Positions 15,101-30,500 are shown, counted from the stretch's first letter. The stretch is DNA of 64,000 bases from Rhabditoides inermis (GCA_963966185.1 CAWZYM010000242.1:848001-912000), one strand, 5' to 3'. Notes: generated from the sequence alone by a model not told the origin. A program made the numbers and translations.

Positions 15101-18100
15101 TGCAAATTACGTCGTCGCTTGTGATTCATTTGAATCTTCCGTTGTTTGTGCGCATTGTCCTGGTCAGCGAGCACATAAGGGACAGAAAATAGAGTGCCTA
15201 CTTGCATCTGACAGTCTCCCATGTCATTCTCTGATCTCCTAGATTAATCACATGCATGCAAATTACGTCGTCGCTTGTGATTCATTTGAATCTTCCGTTG
15301 TTTGTGCGCATTGTCCTGGTCAGCGAGCACATAAGGGACAGAAAATAGAGTGCCTACTATCATCTGACAGTCTCCCATGTCATTCTCTGATCTCCTAGAA
15401 TAATCACAAGCATGCAAATTACGTCGATGCATGTGAATCATTTGAATCTTCCGCTATTTGTGCGCATTGTCCTGGTCAGCGAGCACATAAGGGACAGAAA
15501 ATAGAGTGCCTACTATCATCTGACAGTCTCCCATGTCATTCCCTGATCTCGTAGAATATTCACATGCATGCAAATTACGTCGATGCATGTGATTCATTTG
15601 GATCTTTCGCTATTTGTGCGCATTGTCCTGTTCAGCGAGCACATAAGGGATAGAAAGTAGAGTGCCTACTTTCATCTGACAGTCTCCCATGTCATTCCCT
15701 GATCTCCTAGAATAATCACATGCATGCAAATTACGTCGATGCATGTGATTCATTTGAATCTTCCGCTATTTGTGCGCATTGTCCTGTTCAGCGAGCACAA
15801 AAGGGACAGAAAATAGAGTGCCTACTATCCTTTGATAGTCTCCCATGTCATTCCCTGATCTCCTAGATTAATCACATGCATGCAAATTACGTCGATGCAT
15901 GTGATTTATTTGGATCTTTCGCTATTTGTGCGCATTGTCCTGTTCAGCGAGCACATAAGGGACAGAAAATAGAGTGCCTACTATCATCTGACAGTCTCCC
16001 ATGTCATTCCCTGATCTCGTAGAATAATCACATGCATGCAAATTACGTCGATGCATGTGATTCATTTGGATCTTTCGCTATTTGTGCGCATTGTCCTGTT
16101 CAGCGAGCACATAAGGGACAGAAAATAGAGTGCCTACTATCATTTGACAGTCTCCCATGTCAATCCCTGATCTCTTAGATTTATCACATGCATGCAAATT
16201 ACGTCGTCGCTTGTGATTCATTTCAGTCTTCCGTTATTTGTGCGCATTGTCCTGGTCAGCGAGCACATAAGGGACAGAAAATAGAGTGCCTACTATCATC
16301 TGACAGTCTCCCATGTCATTCTCTGATCTCCTAGAATAATCACATGCATGCAAATTACGTCGTCGCTTGTGATTCATTTCAATCTTCCGTTATTTGTGCG
16401 CATTGTCCTGGTCAGCGAGCACATAAGGGACAGAAAATAGAGTGCCTACTTTCATCTGACAGTCTCCCATGTAATTCTCTGATCTCCTAGAATAATCACA
16501 TGCATGCAAATTACGTCGTCGCTTGTGATTCATTTGAATCTTCCGTTGTTTGTGCGCATTGTCCTGGTCAGCGAGCACATAAGGGACAGAAAATAGAGTG
16601 CCTACTATCATCTGACAGTCTCCCATGTCATTCTCTGATCTCCTAGAATAATCACAAGCATGCAAATTACGTCGATGCATGTGATTCATTTGGATCTTTC
16701 GCTATTTGTGCGCATTGTCCTGTTCAGCGAGCACATAAGGGATAGAAAGTAGAGTGCCTACTTTCATCTGACAGTCTCCCATGTCATTCCCTGATCTCCT
16801 AGAATAATCACATGCATGCAAATTACGTCGATGCATGTGATTCATTTGAATCTTCCGCTATTTGTGCGCATTGTCCTGTTCAGCGAGCACAAAAGGGACA
16901 GAAAATAGAGTGCCTACTATCCTCTGATAGTCTCCCATGTCATTCCCTGATCTCCTAGATTAATCACATGCATGCAAATTACGTCGATGCATGTGATTTA
17001 TTTGGATCTTTCGCTATTTGTGCGCATTGTCCTGTTCAGCGAGCACATAAGGGACAGAAAATAGAGTGCCTACTATCATTTGACAGTCTCCCATGTCAAT
17101 CCCTGATCTCTTAGATTTATCACATGCATGCAAATTACGTCGTCGCTTGTGATTCATTTCAGTCTTCCGTTATTTGTGCGCATTGTCCTGGTCAGCGAGC
17201 ACATAAGGGACAGAAAATAGAGTGCCTACTATCATCTGACAGTCTCCCATGTCATTCTCTGATCTCCTAGAATAATCACATGCATGCAAATTACGTCGTC
17301 GCTTGTGATTCATTTCAATCTTCCGTTATTTGTGCGCATTGTCCTGGTCAGCGAGCACATAAGGGACAGAAAATAGAGTGCCTACTATCATCTGACAGTC
17401 TCCCATGTCATTCTCTCATCTCCTAGAATAATCACATGCATGCAAATTACGTCGTCGCTTGTGATTCATTTCAATCTTCCGTTATTTGTGCGCATTGTCC
17501 TGGTCAGCGAGCACATAAGGGACAGAAAATAGAGTGCCTACTTTCATCTGACAGTCTCCCATGTCATTCTCTGATCTCCTAGAATAATCACATGCATGCA
17601 AATTACGTCGTCGCTTGTGATTCATTTGAATCTTCCGTTGTTTGTGCGCATTGTCCTGGTCAGCGAGCACATAAGGGACAGAAAATAGAGTGCCTACTTG
17701 CATCTGACAGTCTCCCATGTCATTCTCTGATCTCCTAGAATAATCACATGCATGCAAATTACGTCGTCGCTTGTGATTCATTTCAGTCTTCCGTTATTTG
17801 TGCGCATTGTCCTGGTCAGCGAGCACATAAGGGACAGAAAATAGAGTGCCTACTATCATCTGACAGTCTCCCATGTCATTCTCTGATCTCCTAGAATAAT
17901 CACATGCATGCAAATTACGTCGTCGCTTGTGATTCATTTCAATCTTCCGTTATTTGTGCGCATTGTCCTGGTCAGCGAGCACATAAGGGACAGAAAATAG
18001 AGTGCCTACTATCATCTGACAGTCTCCCATGTCATTCTCTGATCTCCTAGAATAATCACATGCATGCAAATTACGTCGTCGCTTGTGATTCATTTCAATC

Positions 18101-19467
18101 TTCCGTTATTTGTGCGCATTGTCCTGGTCAGCGAGCACATAAGGGACAGAAAATAGAGTGCCTACTTTCATCTGACAGTCTCCCATGTCATTCTCTGATC
18201 TCCTAGAATAATCACATGCATGCAAATTACGTCGTCGCTTGTGATTCATTTCAATCTTCCGTTATTTGTGCGCATTGTCCTGGTCAGCGAGCACATAAGG
18301 GACAGAAAATAGAGTGCCTACTATCATCTGACAGTCTCCCATGTCATTCTCTGATCTCCTAGAATAATCACATGCATGCAAATTACGTCGTCGCTTGTGA
18401 TTCATTTCAATCTTCCGTTATTTGTGCGCATTGTCCTGGTCAGCGAGCACATAAGGGACAGAAAATAGAGTGCCTACTTTCATCTGACAGTCTCCCATGT
18501 CATTCTCTGATCTCCTAGAATAATCACAAGCATGCAAATTACGTCGATGCATGTGAATCATTTGAATCTTCCGCTATTTGTGCGCATTGTCCTGGTCAGC
18601 GAGCACATAAGGGACAGAAAATAGAGTGCCTACTATCATCTGACAGTCTCCCATGTCATTCCCTGATCTCGTAGAATAATCACATGCATGCAAATTACGT
18701 CGATGCATGTGATTCATTTGGATCTTTCGCTATTTGTGCGCATTGTCCTGTTCAGCGAGCACATAAGGGATAGAAAGTAGAGTGCCTACTTTCATCTGAC
18801 AGTCTCCCATGTCATTCCCTGATCTCCTAGAATAATCACATGCATGCAAATTACGTCGATGCATGTGATTCATTTGAATCTTCCGCTATTTGTGCGCATT
18901 GTCCTGTTCAGCGAGCACAAAAGGGACAGAAAATAGAGTGCCTACTATCCTTTGATAGTCTCCCATGTCATTCCCTGATCTCCTAGATTAATCACATGCA
19001 TGCAAATTACGTCGATGCATGTGATTTATTTGGATCTTTCGCTATTTGTGCGCATTGTCCTGTTCAGCGAGCACATAAGGGACAGAAAATAGAGTGCCTA
19101 CTTTCATCTGACAGTCTCCCATGTCATTCTCTGATCTCCTAGAATAATCACATGCATGCAAATTACGTCGTCGCTTGTGATTCATTTCAGTCTTCCGTTA
19201 TTTGTGCGCATTGTCCTGGTCAGCGAGCACATAAGGGACAGAAAATAGAGTGCCTACTATCATCTGACAGTCTCCCATGTCATTCTCTGATCTCCTAGAA
19301 TAATCACATGCATGCAAATTACGTCGTCGCTTGTGATTCATTTCAATCTTCCGTTATTTGTGCGCATTGTCCTGGTCAGCGAGCACATAAGGGACAGAAA
19401 ATAGAGTGCCTACTATCATCTGACAGTCTCCCATGTCATTCTCTGATCTCCTAGAATAATCACATGC
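3121..19467. repeat. Super-repeat: three tandem copies of about 5.45 kb
   Basis: A private 5-bp deletion (ATGCACGTCG instead of ATGCAAATTACGTCG) occurs at 3121, 8567, 14013 and 19468, spaced 5446, 5446 and 5455 bp. A second private marker, a 9-bp deletion in the TCCCATGTCATTC segment, is at about 4487 and again at about 9933, also 5446 bp apart, and is missing from the third copy. This accounts for the 9-bp length difference. Each copy is 35 monomers minus the deletions. Copies one and two differ internally by gain and loss of about three monomers, although total length is conserved. Confidence 0.85.
4667..6382. repeat. Divergent 11-monomer block between higher-order tracts (1716 bp), recurring
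   Basis: The ordered eight-monomer pattern is replaced here by monomers with other variants, such as CAGAAAACAGAG, AAATTGCGTCG, GCGTGTTGTCC and GAGGGACAG. Exactly 11 monomers separate 4667 from the restart at 6383. Related blocks occur at 10269-12296 (13 monomers), about 27588-29303, 30396-31955 and 41473-43188. The rare GCGTGTTG variant tags them at 5497, 11411, 28418, 30446, 31070 and 42303. This looks like an older array segment that was copied together with the flanking higher-order units. Confidence 0.85.
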
Positions 19468-21958
19468 ATGCACGTCGTCGCTTGTGATTCATTTCAATCT
19501 TCCGTTATTTGTGCGCATTGTCCTGGTCAGCGAGCACATAAGGGACAGAAAATAGAGTGCCTACTTTCATCTGACAGTCTCCCATGTCATTCTCTGATCT
19601 CCTAGAATAATCACATGCATGCAAATTACGTCGTCGCTTGTGATTCATTTGAATCTTCCGTTGTTTGTGCGCATTGTCCTGGTCAGCGAGCACATAAGGG
19701 ACAGAAAATAGAGTGCCTACTATCATCTGACAGTCTCCCATGTCATTCTCTGATCTCCTAGAATAATCACAAGCATGCAAATTACGTCGATGCATGTGAA
19801 TCATTTGAATCTTCCGCTATTTGTGCGCATTGTCCTGGTCAGCGAGCACATAAGGGACAGAAAATAGAGTGCCTACTATCATCTGACAGTCTCCCATGTC
19901 ATTCCCTGATCTCGTAGAATATTCACATGCATGCAAATTACGTCGATGCATGTGATTCATTTGGATCTTTCGCTATTTGTGCGCATTGTCCTGTTCAGCG
20001 AGCACATAAGGGATAGAAAGTAGAGTGCCTACTTTCATCTGACAGTCTCCCATGTCATTCCCTGATCTCCTAGAATAATCACATGCATGCAAATTACGTC
20101 GATGCATGTGATTCATTTGAATCTTCCGCTATTTGTGCGCATTGTCCTGTTCAGCGAGCACAAAAGGGACAGAAAATAGAGTGCCTACTATCCTTTGATA
20201 GTCTCCCATGTCATTCCCTGATCTCCTAGATTAATCACATGCATGCAAATTACGTCGATGCATGTGATTTATTTGGATCTTTCGCTATTTGTGCGCATTG
20301 TCCTGTTCAGCGAGCACATAAGGGACAGAAAATAGAGTGCCTACTATCATCTGATAGTCTCCCATGTCATTCCCTGATCTCGTAGAATAATCACATGCAT
20401 GCAAATTACGTCGATGCATGTGATTCATTTGGATCTTTCGCTATTTGTGCGCATTGTCCTGTTCAGCGAGCACATAAGGGACAGAAAATAGAGTGCCTAC
20501 TATCATTTGACAGTCTCCCATGTCAATCCCTGATCTCTTAGATTTATCACATGCATGCAAATTACGTCGTCGCTTGTGATTCATTTCAGTCTTCCGTTAT
20601 TTGTGCGCATTGTCCTGGTCAGCGAGCACATAAGGGACAGAAAATAGAGTGCCTACTATCATCTGACAGTCTCCCATGTCATTCTCTGATCTCCTAGAAT
20701 AATCACATGCATGCAAATTACGTCGTCGCTTGTGATTCATTTCAATCTTCCGTTATTTGTGCGCATTGTCCTGGTCAGCGAGCACATAAGGGACAGAAAA
20801 TAGAGTGCCTACTATCATCTGACAGTCTCCCATGTCATTCTCTGATCTCCTAGAATAATCACATGCATGCAAATTACGTCGTCGCTTGTGATTCATTTCA
20901 ATCTTCCGTTATTTGTGCGCATTGTCCTGGTCAGCGAGCACATAAGGGACAGAAAATAGAGTGCCTACTATCATCTGACAGTCTCCCATGTCATTCTCTC
21001 ATCTCCTAGAATAATCACATGCATGCAAATTACGTCGTCGCTTGTGATTCATTTCAATCTTCCGTTATTTGTGCGCATTGTCCTGGTCAGCGAGCACATA
21101 AGGGACAGAAAATAGAGTGCCTACTTTCATCTGACAGTCTCCCATGTCATTCTCTGATCTCCTAGAATAATCACATGCATGCAAATTACGTCGTCGCTTG
21201 TGATTCATTTGAATCTTCCGTTGTTTGTGCGCATTGTCCTGGTCAGCGAGCACATAAGGGACAGAAAATAGAGTGCCTACTATCATCTGACAGTCTCCCA
21301 TGTCATTCTCTGATCTCCTAGAATAATCACAAGCATGCAAATTACGTCGATGCATGTGAATCATTTGAATCTTCCGCTATTTGTGCGCATTGTCCTGGTC
21401 AGCGAGCACATAAGGGACAGAAAATAGAGTGCCTACTATCATCTGACAGTCTCCCATGTCATTCCCTGATCTCGTAGAATAATCACATGCATGCAAATTA
21501 CGTCGATGCATGTGATTCATTTGGATCTTTCGCTATTTGTGCGCATTGTCCTGTTCAGCGAGCACATAAGGGATAGAAAGTAGAGTGCCTACTTTCATCT
21601 GACAGTCTCCCATGTCATTCCCTGATCTCCTAGAATAATCACATGCATGCAAATTACGTCGATGCATGTGATTCATTTGAATCTTCCGCTATTTGTGCGC
21701 ATTGTCCTGTTCAACGAGCACATAAGGGACTGAAAATAGAGTGCCTACTATCATCTGATAGTCTCCCATGTCATTCCCTGATCTCCTAGATTAATCACAT
21801 GCATGCAAATTACGTCGATGCATGTGATTTATTTGGATCTTTCGCTATTTGTGCGCATTGTCCTGTTCAGCGAGCACATAAGGGACAGAAAATAGAGTGC
21901 CTACTTTCATCTGACAGTCTCCCATGTCATTCTCTGATCTCCTAGAATAATCACATGC

Positions 21959-24900
21959 ATGCAAATTACGTCGTCGCTTGTGATTCATTTCAATCTTCCG
22001 TTATTTGTGCGCATTGTCCTGTTCAGCGAGCACATAAGGGACAGAAAATAGAGTGCCTACTATCATCTGACAGTCTCCCATGTCATTCCCTGATTTCCTA
22101 GAATAATTACAGGCATGCAAATTACGTCGGTGCATGTGTTTCATTTGAATCTTCCGCTATTTGTGCGCATTGTCCTGTTCAGCGAGCACATAAGGGACAG
22201 AAAATAGAGTGCCTTCTATCATCTGACAGTCTCCCATGTCATTCCCTGATCTCCTAGAATAATCACATGCATGCAAATTACGTCGATGCATGTGATTCAT
22301 TTGAATCTTCCGCTATTTGTGCGCATTGTCCTGTTCAGCGAGCACAAAAGGGACAGAAAATAGAGTGCCTACTATCATCTGATAGTCTCCCATGTCATTC
22401 CCTGATCTCCTAGAATAATCACATGCATGCAAATTACGTCGATGCATGTGATTTATTTGGATCGTTCGCTATTTGTGCGCATTGTCCTGTTCAGCGAGCA
22501 CATAAGGGACAGAAAATAGAGTGCCTACTATCATCTGATAGTCTCCCATGTCATTCCCTGATCTCGTAGAATAATCACGTGCATGCAAATTACGTCGATG
22601 CATGTGATTCATTTAAATCTTCCGTTATTTGTGCGCATTGTCCTGGTCAGCGAGCACATAAGGGACAGAAAATAGAGTGCCTACTTTCATCTGACAGTCT
22701 CCCATGTCATTCCCTGATCTCCTAGAATAATCACATGCATGCAAATTACGTCGTCGCTTGTGATTCATTTCAATCTTCCGTTATTTGTGCGCATTGTCCT
22801 GGTCAGCGAGCACATAAGGGACAGAAAATAGAGTGCCTACTTTCATCTGACAGTCTCCCATGTCATTCCCTGATCTCCTAGAATAATCACATGCATGCAA
22901 ATTACGTCGTCGCTTGTGATTCATTTCAATCTTCCGTTATTTGTGCGCATTGTCCTGGTCAGCGAGCACATAAGGGACAGAAAATAGAGTGCCTACTTTC
23001 ATCTGACAGTCTCCCATGTCATTCCCTGATCTCCTAGAATAATCACATGCATGCAAATTACGTCGTCGCTTGTGATTCATTTCAATCTTCCGTTATTTGT
23101 GCGCATTGTCCTGGTCAGCGAGCACATAAGGGACAGAAAATAGAGTGCCTACTTTCATCTGACAGTCTCCCATGTTATTCCCTGATCTCCTAGAATAATC
23201 ACATGCATGCAAATTACGTCGATGCATGTGATTCATTTGAATCTTCCGTTATTTGTGCGCATTGTCCTGTTCAGCGAGCACATAAGGGACAGAAATTAGA
23301 GTGCCTACTATCATTTGACAGTCTCCCATGTCAATCCCTGATCTCCTAGAATAATCACATGCATGCAAATTACGTCGATGCATGTGATTCATTTGAATCT
23401 TTCGCTATTTGTGCGCATTGTCCTGTTCAGCGAGCACATGAGGGACAGAAAATAGAGTGCCTAATATCATCTGACAGTCTCCCATGTCATTCCCTGATCT
23501 CCTAGAATAATCACATGCATGCAAATTACGTCGATGCATGTGATTCATTTGAATATTTCGCTATTTGTGCGCATTGTCCTGTTCAGCGAGCACATGAGGG
23601 ACAGAAAATAGAGTGCCTTCAATCATCTGACAGTCTCCCATGTCATTCCCTGATCTCCTAGAATAATCACATGCATGCAAATTACGTCGATGCATGTGAT
23701 TCATTTGAATCTTTCGCTATTTGTGCGCATTGTCCTGTTCAGCGAGCACATGAGGGACAGAAAATAGAGTGCCTAATATCATCTGACAGTCTCCCATGTC
23801 ATTCCCTGATCTCCTAGAATAATCACATGCATGCAAATTACGTCGATGCATGTGATTCATTTGAATCTTTCGCTATTTGTGCGCCTTGTCCTGTTCAGCG
23901 AGCACAAAAGGGACAGAAAATAGAGTGCCTACTATCATCTGACAGTCTCCCATGTCATTCCCTGATCTCCTAGAATAATCACATGCATGCAAATTACGTC
24001 GATGCATGTGATTCATTTGAATCTTTCGCTATTTGTGCGCATTGTCCTGTTCAGCGAGCACATGAGGGACAGAAAATAGAGTGCCTTCAATCATCTGACA
24101 GTCTCCCATGTCATTCCCTGATCTCCTAGAATAATCACATGCATGCAAATTACGTCGATGCATGTGATTCATTTGAATCTTTCGCTATTTGTGCGCATTG
24201 TCCTGTTCAGCGAGCACATGAGGGACAGAAAATAGAGTGCCTTCAATCATCTGACAGTCTCCCATGTCATTCCCTGATCTCCTAGAATAATCACATGCAT
24301 GCAAATTACGTAGATGCATGTGATTCATTTGAATCTTTCGCTATTTGTGCGCATTGTCATGTTCAGCGAGCACATGAGGGACAGAAAATAGAGTGCCTTC
24401 AATCATCTGACAGTCTCCCATGTCATTCCCTGATCTCCTAGAATAATCACATGCATGCAAATTACGTCGATGCATGTGATTCATTTGAATCTTTCGCTAT
24501 TTGTGCGCATTGTCCTGTTCAGCGAGCACATGAGGGACAGAAAATAGAGTGCCTTCAATCATCTGACAGTCTCCCATGTCATTCCCTGATCTCCTAGAAT
24601 AATCACATGCATGCAAATTACGTCGATGCATGTGATTCATTTGAATCTTTCGCTATTTGTGCGCATTGTCCTGTTCAGCGAGCACATGAGGGACAGAAAA
24701 TAGAGTGCCTTCAATCATCTGACAGTCTCCCATGTCATTCCCTGATCTCCTAGAATAATCACATGCATGCAAATTACGTCGATGCATGTGATTCATTTGA
24801 ATCTTTCGCTATTTGTGCGCATTGTCCTGTTCAGCGAGCACATAAGGGACAGAAAATAGAGTGCCTACTATCATCTGACAGTCTCCCATGTCATTCCCTG

Positions 24901-27570
24901 ATCTCCTAGAATAATCACATGCATGCAAATTACGTCGATGCATGTGATTCATTTGAATCTTCCGCTATTTGTGCGCATTGTCCTGTTCAGCGAGCACATA
25001 AGGGACAGATAATAGAGTGCCTACTATCATTTGACAGTCTTCCATGTCAATCCCTGATCTCTTAGATTTATCACATGCATGCAAATTGCGTCGATGCATG
25101 TGATTCATTTGAATCTTCCGCTATTTGTGCGCATTGTCCTGTTCAGCGAGCACATAAGGGACAGAAAATAGAGTGCCTACTATCATCTGACAGTCTCCCA
25201 TGTCATTCCCTGATCTCCTAGAATAATCACATGCATGCAAATTACGTCGATGCATGTGATTCATTTGAATCTTTCGCTATTTGTGCGCATTGTCCTGTTC
25301 AGCGAGCACATAAGGGACAGAAAATAGAGTGCCTTCAATCATCTGACAGTCTCCCATGTCATTCCCTGATCTCCTAGAATAATCACATGCATGCAAATTA
25401 CGTCGATGCATGTGATTCATTTGAATCTTCCGTTATTTGTGCGCATTGTCCTGTTCAGCGAGCACATAAGGGACAGAAAATAGAGTGCCTACTATCATTT
25501 GACAGTCTTCCATGTCAATCCCTGATCTCTTAGATTTATCACATGCATGCAAATTGCGTCGATGCATGTGATTCATTTGAATCTTCCGCTATTTGTGCGC
25601 ATTGTCCTGTTCAGCGAGCACATAAGGGACAGAAAATAGAGTGCCTACTATCATCTGACAGTCTCCCATGTCATTCCCTGATCTCCTAGAATAATCACAT
25701 GAATGCAAATTACGTCGATGCATGTGATTCATTTGAATCTTCCGCTATTTGTGCGCATTGTCCTGTTCAGCGAGCACATAAGGGACAGAAAATAGAGTGC
25801 CTACTATCATCTGACAGTCTCCCATGTCATTCTCTGATCTCCTAGAATAATCACATGCATGCAAATTACGTCGATGCATGTGATTCATTTCAATCTTCCG
25901 TTATTTGTGCGCATTGTCCTGTTCAGCGAGCACATAAGGGACAGAAAAGAGAGTGCTTACTTTCATCTGACAGTCTCCCATGTCATTCTCTGATCTCCTA
26001 GAATAATCACATACATGCAAATTACGTCGTCGCTTGTGATTCATTTAAATCTTCCGTTATTTGTGCGCATTGTCCTGGTCAGCGAGCACATAAAGGACAG
26101 AAAATAGAGTGCCTACTATCATCTGACAGTCTCCCATGTCATTCCCTGATCTCCTAGAATAATCACATGCATGCAAATTACGTCGATGCATGTGATTCAT
26201 TTGAATCTTCCGCTATTTGTGCGCATTGTCCTGTTCAGCGAGCACATAAGGGACAGAAAATAGAGTGCCTACTATCATCTGACAGTCTCCCATGACAATC
26301 CCTGATCTCCTAGAATAATCACATGCATGCAAATTACGTCGATGCATGTAATTCATTTGAATCTTCCGCTATTTGTGCGCATTGTCCTGTTCAGCGAGCA
26401 CATAAGGGACAGAAAATAGAGTGCCTACTATCATCTGACAGTCTCCCATGTCATTCCCTGATCTCCTAGAATAATCACATGCATGCAAATTACGTCGATG
26501 CATGTGATTCATTTGAATCTTCCGCTATTTGTGCGCATTGTCCTGTTCAGCGAGCACATAAGGGACAGAAAATGGATTGCCTACTATCATCTGACAGTCT
26601 CCCATGTCATTCCCTGATCTCCTAGAATAATCACATGCATGCAAATTACGTCGATGCATGTGATTCATTTGAATCTTCCGCTATTTGTGCGCAATGTCCT
26701 GTTCAGCGAGCACATAAGGGACAGAAAATAGAGTGCCTACTATCATCTGACAGTCTCCCATGTCATTCCCTGATTTCCTAGAATAATTACATGCATGCAA
26801 ATTACGTCGATGCATGTGATTCATTTGAATCTTCCGCTATTTGTGCGCATTGTCCTGTTCAGCGAGCACATAAGGGACAGAAAATAGAGTGCCTTCAATC
26901 ATCTGACAGTCTCCCATGTCATTCCCTGATCTCCTAGAATAATCACATGCATGCAAATTACGTCGATGCATGTGATTCATTTGAATCTTCCGCTATTTGT
27001 GCGCATTGTCCTGTTCAGCGAGCACATAAGGGACAGAAAATAGAGTGCCTTCAATCATTTGACAGTCTCCCATGTCATTCCCTGATCTCCTAGAATAATC
27101 ACATGCATGCAAATTACGTCGATGCATGTGATTTATTTGAATCTTCCGCTATTTGTGCGCATTGTCCTGTTCAACGAGCACATAAGGGACAGAAAATAGA
27201 GTGCCTTCAATCATCTGACAGTCTCCCATGTCATTCCCTGATCTCCTAGAATAATCACATGCATGCAAATTACGTCGATGCATGTGATTCATTTGAATCT
27301 TCCGCTATTTGTGCGCCTTGTCCTGTTCAGCGAGCACATAAGGGACAGAAAATAGAGTGCCTACTATCATCTGACAGTCTCCCATGTCATTCCCTGATCT
27401 TCTAGAATAATCACATGCATGCAAATTACGTCGATGCATGTGATTTATTTGAATCTTCCGCTATTTGTGCGCATTGTCCTGTTCAACGAGCACATAAGGG
27501 ACAGAAAATAGAGTGCCTTCAATCATCTGACAGTCTCCCATGTCATTCCCTGATCTCATTCTCTGATCTC
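21959..27570. repeat. Monomeric or locally expanded satellite tract
   Basis: The eight-monomer order is lost. Single-monomer types are locally amplified instead, for example consecutive monomers carrying ACATGAGGG with CCTTCAATC between about 23.5 and 24.8 kb, and runs of TTTCAATC/ACTTTC/TCCCT monomers at 22.7-23.2 kb. The register is exact from 21959 to 27419 (35 x 156). It ends with a 13-bp out-of-register join at about 27554-27568. The same monomer types dominate 43.8-49.4 kb and the right-hand remnant. Confidence 0.85.
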
Positions 27571-30500
27571 CTAGAATAATCACAAGCATGCAAATTATGT
27601 CGATGCATGTGAATCATTTGAATCTTCCGCTATTTGTGCGCATTGTCCTGGTCAGCGAGCACATAAGGGACAGAAAATAGAGTGCCTACTATCATCTGAC
27701 AGTCTCCCATGTCATTCCCTGATCTCGTAGAATAATCACATGCATGCAAATTACGTCGATGCATGTGCTTCATTTGGATCTTTCGCTATTTGTGCGCATT
27801 GTCCTGTTCAGCGAGCACATAAGGGACAGAAAATAGAGTGCCTACTATCATTTGACAGTCTCCCATATCAATCCCTGATCTCTTAGATTTATCACATGCA
27901 TGCAAATTGCGTCGATGCATGTGATTCATTTGAATCTTCCGCTATTTGTGCGCATTGTCCTGTTCAGCGAGCACATAAGGGACAGAAAATAGAGTGCCTT
28001 CAATCATCTGACAGTCTCCCATGTCATTCCCTGATCTCCTAGAATAATCACATGCATGCAAATTACGTCGATGCATGTGATTCATTTGAATCTTCCGCTA
28101 TTTGTGCGCATTGTCCTGTTCAGCGAGCACAAAAGGGACAGAAAATAGAGTGCCTACTATCATCTGATAGTCTCCCATGTCATTCCCTGATCTCCTAGAA
28201 TAATCACATGCATGCAAATTACGTCGATGCATGTGATTTATTTGGATCTTTCGCTATTTGTGCGCATTGTCCTGTTCAGCGAGCACATGAGGGACAGAAA
28301 ATAGAGTGCCTACTATCATCTGACAGTCTCCCTTGTCATTCCCTGATCTCCTAGAATAATCACATGCATGCAAATTACGTCGATGCATGTGATTCATTTG
28401 AATCTTCCGCTATTTGTGCGTGTTGTCCTGTTCAGCGAGCACATAAGGGACAGAAAATAGAGTGCCTACTATCATTTGACAGTCTCCCATGTCATTCCCT
28501 GATCTCCTAGAATAATCACATGCATGCAAATTACGTCGATGCATGTGATTTATTTGGATCTTTCGCTATTTGTGCGCATTGTCCTGTTCAGCGAGCACAT
28601 AAGGGACAGAAAATAGAGTGCCTACTATCATTTGACAGTCTCCCATGTCATTCCCTGATCTCCTAGAATAATCACGTGCATGCAAATTACGTCGTCGCTT
28701 GTGATTCATTTCAATCTTCCGTTATTTGTGCGCATTGTCCTGTTCAGCGAGCACATAAGGGACAGAAAATAGAGTGCCTACTATCATCTGACAGTCTCCC
28801 ATGTCATTCCCTGATCTCCTAGAATAATCACATGCATGCAAATTACGTCGTCGCTTGTGATTCATTTCAATCTTCCGTTATTTGTGCGCATTGTCCTGTT
28901 CAGCGAGCACATAAGGGACAGAAAATAAAGTGCCTTCTATCATCTGACAGTCTCCCATGTCATTCTCTGATCTCCTAGAATAATCACGTGCATGCAAATT
29001 ACGTCGTCGCTTGTGATTCATTTCAATCTTCCGTTATTTGTGCGCATTGTCCTGTTCAGCGAGCACATAAGGGACAGAAAATAGAGTGCCTACTATCATC
29101 TGACAGTCTCCCATGTCATTCCCTGATCTCCTAGAATAATCACATGCATGCAAATTACGTCGTCGCTTGTGATTCATTTCAATCTTCCGTTATTTGTGCG
29201 CATTGTCCTGTTCAGCGAGCACATAAGGGACAGAAAATAGAGTGCCTACTTTCATCTGACAGTCTCCCATGTCATTCTCTGATCTCCTAGAATAATCACA
29301 TGCATGCAAATTACGTCGTCGCTTGTGATTCATTTCAGTCTTCCGTTATTTGTGCGCATTGTCCTGGTCAGCGAGCACATAAGGGACAGAAAATAGAGTG
29401 CCTACTATCATCTGACAGTCTCCCATGTCATTCTCTGATCTCCTAGAATAATCACAAGCATGCAAATTACGTCGTCGCTTGTGATTCATTTCAATCTTCC
29501 GTTATTTGTGCGCATTGTCCTGGTCAGCGAGCACATAAGGGACAGAAAATAGAGTGCCTACTATCATCTGACAGTCTCCCATGTCATTCTCTGATCTCCT
29601 AGAATAACCACATGCATGCAAATTACGTCGTCGCTTGTGATTCATTTCAATCTTCCGTTATTTGTGCGCATTGTCCTGGTCAGCGAGCACATAAGGGACA
29701 GAAAATAGAGTGCCTACTTTCATCTGACAGTCTCCCATGTCATTCTCTGATCTCCTAGAATAATCACATGCATGCAAATTACGTCGTCGCTTGTGATTCA
29801 TTTGAATCTTCCGTTGTTTGTGCGCATTGTCCTGGTCAGCGAGCACATAAGGGACAGAAAATAGAGTGCCTACTATCATCTGACAGTCTCCCATGTCATT
29901 CTCTGATCTCCTAGAATAATCACAAGCATGCAAATTACGTCGATGCATGTGAATCATTTGAATCTTCCGCTATTTGTGCGCATTGTCCTGGTCAGCGAGC
30001 ACATAAGGGACAGAAAATAGAGTGCCTACTATCATCTGACAGTCTCCCATGTCATTCCCTGATCTCGTAGAATAATCACATGCATGCAAATTACGTCGAT
30101 GCATGTGATTCATTTGGATCTTTCGCTATTTGTGCGCATTGTCCTGTTCAGCGAGCACATAAGGGATAGAAAGTAGAGTGCCTACTTTCATCTGACAGTC
30201 TCCCATGTCATTCCCTGATCTCCTAGAATAATCACATGCATGCAAATTACGTCGATGCATGTGATTCATTTGAATCTTCCGCTATTTGTGCGCATTGTCC
30301 TGTTCAGCGAGCACAAAAGGGACAGAAAATAGAGTGCCTACTATCCTTTGATAGTCTCCCATGTCATTCCCTGATCTCCTAGATTAATCACATGCATGCA
30401 AATTACGTCGATGCATGTGATTTATTTGGATCTTTCGCTATTTGTGCGTGTTGTCCTGTTCAGCGAGCACAAAAGGGACAGAAAATAGAGTGCCTACTAT

